A stretch of DNA of 64,000 nucleotides. Origin: Virgifigura deserti. GTDB lineage: Bacteria > Pseudomonadota > Alphaproteobacteria > Dongiales > Dongiaceae. The notes beneath the pieces are model-generated. The model saw nothing but the letters and a program-made list of their open reading frames with translations, made no database searches and was not told the DNA's origin. Every line of letters starts with the position of its first letter. The stretch's first letter is position 1. The position numbers and the translations under genes were made by a program. Below are positions 63,436 to 64,000 of this stretch, piece after piece. The DNA lies in the NCBI GenBank assembly GCA_003576685.1, contig QOZR01000011.1, positions 62,001 through 126,000 of the forward strand. Reading direction: 5' to 3'.

Positions 63436-63981
63436 ATGCCTTCGACGACCGCGCACAAGGCGTGGGTCTCGGGCGCGCTCACGGCGCTCGTGACCCTGTT
63501 GCTGATCTATCTCTACGGCGAGTCGCCGGACGGGCCGACCCTGGAGGAGGGGCTGAAGGCGCTCGCCACGTCGCTCGCCACCGGTGCGGCGTCGTGGCTC
63601 GCCACCTGGGCCATTCCGAATCGGGCAAAGGACTCCGGCGGCGCTACGTTCCAGGCACCGCCGCTGGCGGTATGCGCGGCCGTCGCGCTGGCCGTTCTCA
63701 CCATCCTCAGCCTGGCCGGATGCGCCTCCACGGCCCGCGACCCGGCGCTGGTCGCGACCGCGACCTGCCGGGCCTATGCCGCGACCCTCTCCAGCCTTGC
63801 CGGCTTCCGCGCGGCCGGAGAGATCGACGACGCTATGGCGGGTCGGATCAACGATGTCCGCGCCGTCGCCACGCCGCTCTGCACCGGCGCGCCGCCGACC
63901 GATGCCGCCACCCTGGCACAGCTGGAGGACCGGCTCTTCGATTTGCTCATCATCGAACAGGAGGCCAGCAATGCCGGCTAA
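63436..63981 (+). CDS. Membrane protein with internal lipobox (holin/spanin-like)
   Basis: A 181-residue protein. Two hydrophobic segments (10-27, 45-61) look like a holin; then a third hydrophobic run (75-94) ends in LAGC with Cys96, a lipobox in the middle of the protein. The mature tail is helical (LVATATCRAYAATLSSLAGF). It might be a fused holin and Rz1-like lipoprotein spanin, or the internal cysteine may not be modified. Its stop overlaps the start of the next gene. Confidence 0.6.
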   Translation: MPSTTAHKAWVSGALTALVTLLLIYLYGESPDGPTLEEGLKALATSLATGAASWLATWAIPNRAKDSGGATFQAPPLAVCAAVALAVLTILSLAGCASTARDPALVATATCRAYAATLSSLAGFRAAGEIDDAMAGRINDVRAVATPLCTGAPPTDAATLAQLEDRLFDLLIIEQEASNAG

Positions 63982-64000
63982 CCCGATTCTCCAAATCGCC
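63971..64000 (+). CDS. Start of a further gene, cut by the window edge
   Basis: An ATG at 63971 follows AGGAGG and reads MPANPILQIA to the edge. It overlaps the preceding stop and continues the lysis operon. An endolysin would be the expected product, but nothing in ten residues shows it. Confidence 0.5.
   Translation, partial: MPANPILQIA

Larger units (their letters stand above)
36876..64000. mobile_element. Short-tailed (podovirus-like) prophage, left end and most of the structural region
   Basis: Gene order is repressor, control region, small early genes, terminase, portal, scaffold, capsid, adaptor/neck, tail, ejection protein, tail fibre, methyltransferase and lysis. No tape-measure gene is present, which points to a short tail. 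The left boundary is placed just after the lipoprotein gene by gene content; no attachment-site duplication can be seen because the right end is outside the window. Integrase and replication genes are absent from the part visible. Several cargo genes interrupt the structural order. Confidence 0.85.

Overview
The window is high-GC DNA, apparently from an alphaproteobacterium, most likely of the Rhodospirillales type. That placement is inferred from gene families: DUF2336, DUF3775, an HWE/HisKA_2-type histidine kinase, the TIGR02587/TIGR02588 pair, an alphaproteobacterial-style DUF2007 protein next to a TrmN6-like methyltransferase, and TAXI-type TRAP binding proteins. No rRNA operon or CRISPR array is visible. 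One tRNA gene, tRNA-Pro(CGG), is present.

Bases 1 to about 36,870 are ordinary chromosome. In order they hold: the end of a TAXI-TRAP binding protein; DUF2336 and DUF3775 proteins; a lipid kinase coupled to a DUF2383 protein; a pentapeptide-repeat protein; a DUF1326/DUF2182 membrane pair; a phosphoesterase and a PAS histidine kinase; the TIGR02587/02588 pair; a complete glycine-betaine/proline-type ABC transporter operon (ATPase, permease, binding protein, strong terminator); tRNA-Pro; a polyprenyl diphosphate synthase; DUF2007 with a methyltransferase; an S49 peptidase; glyQ-glyS-ppdK; meaB; a Gfo/Idh oxidoreductase coupled to an alcohol dehydrogenase; a DmpA-type P1 peptidase; YgfZ; a dihydroorotase-like protein; a VOC protein divergent from a MarR regulator; and a thiolase with an AcuI-type reductase.

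From about 36,880 to the right edge lies a short-tailed (podovirus-like) prophage that runs out of the window. It begins with an S24 repressor flanked by TNATDCGYAA-like operators and a rightward promoter that appears to start a leaderless mRNA. Next come a likely small terminase protein, TerL, portal, scaffold, SU10/DUF5309-type capsid, adaptor and neck proteins, tail proteins, an ejection-like protein, a tail fibre, a SAM methyltransferase, and holin-like and lipoprotein lysis genes. No tape measure, integrase or replication gene is seen in the window.

The unusual feature is cargo inserted between the structural genes. A transglycosylase protein with three copies of a two-helix membrane module sits between TerL and portal. 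Between portal and scaffold are two proteins that share an N-terminal domain of about 165 residues but differ at the C-terminus (one is an intact M23 endopeptidase). They are accompanied by a secreted protein made of two repeats whose cysteines are offset by exactly 150 residues, a decayed third copy, a small membrane protein and an opposite-strand periplasmic Sel1-repeat protein. Between capsid and neck are a winged-helix-like protein and a PEP-CTERM protein. I read this as a possible virion-linked effector and protection cassette; this is inference.

Two near-copies of a consensus promoter followed within about 45 nt by an intrinsic terminator lie before the terminase and neck/tail modules. 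They suggest processive antitermination control of two late transcription units.
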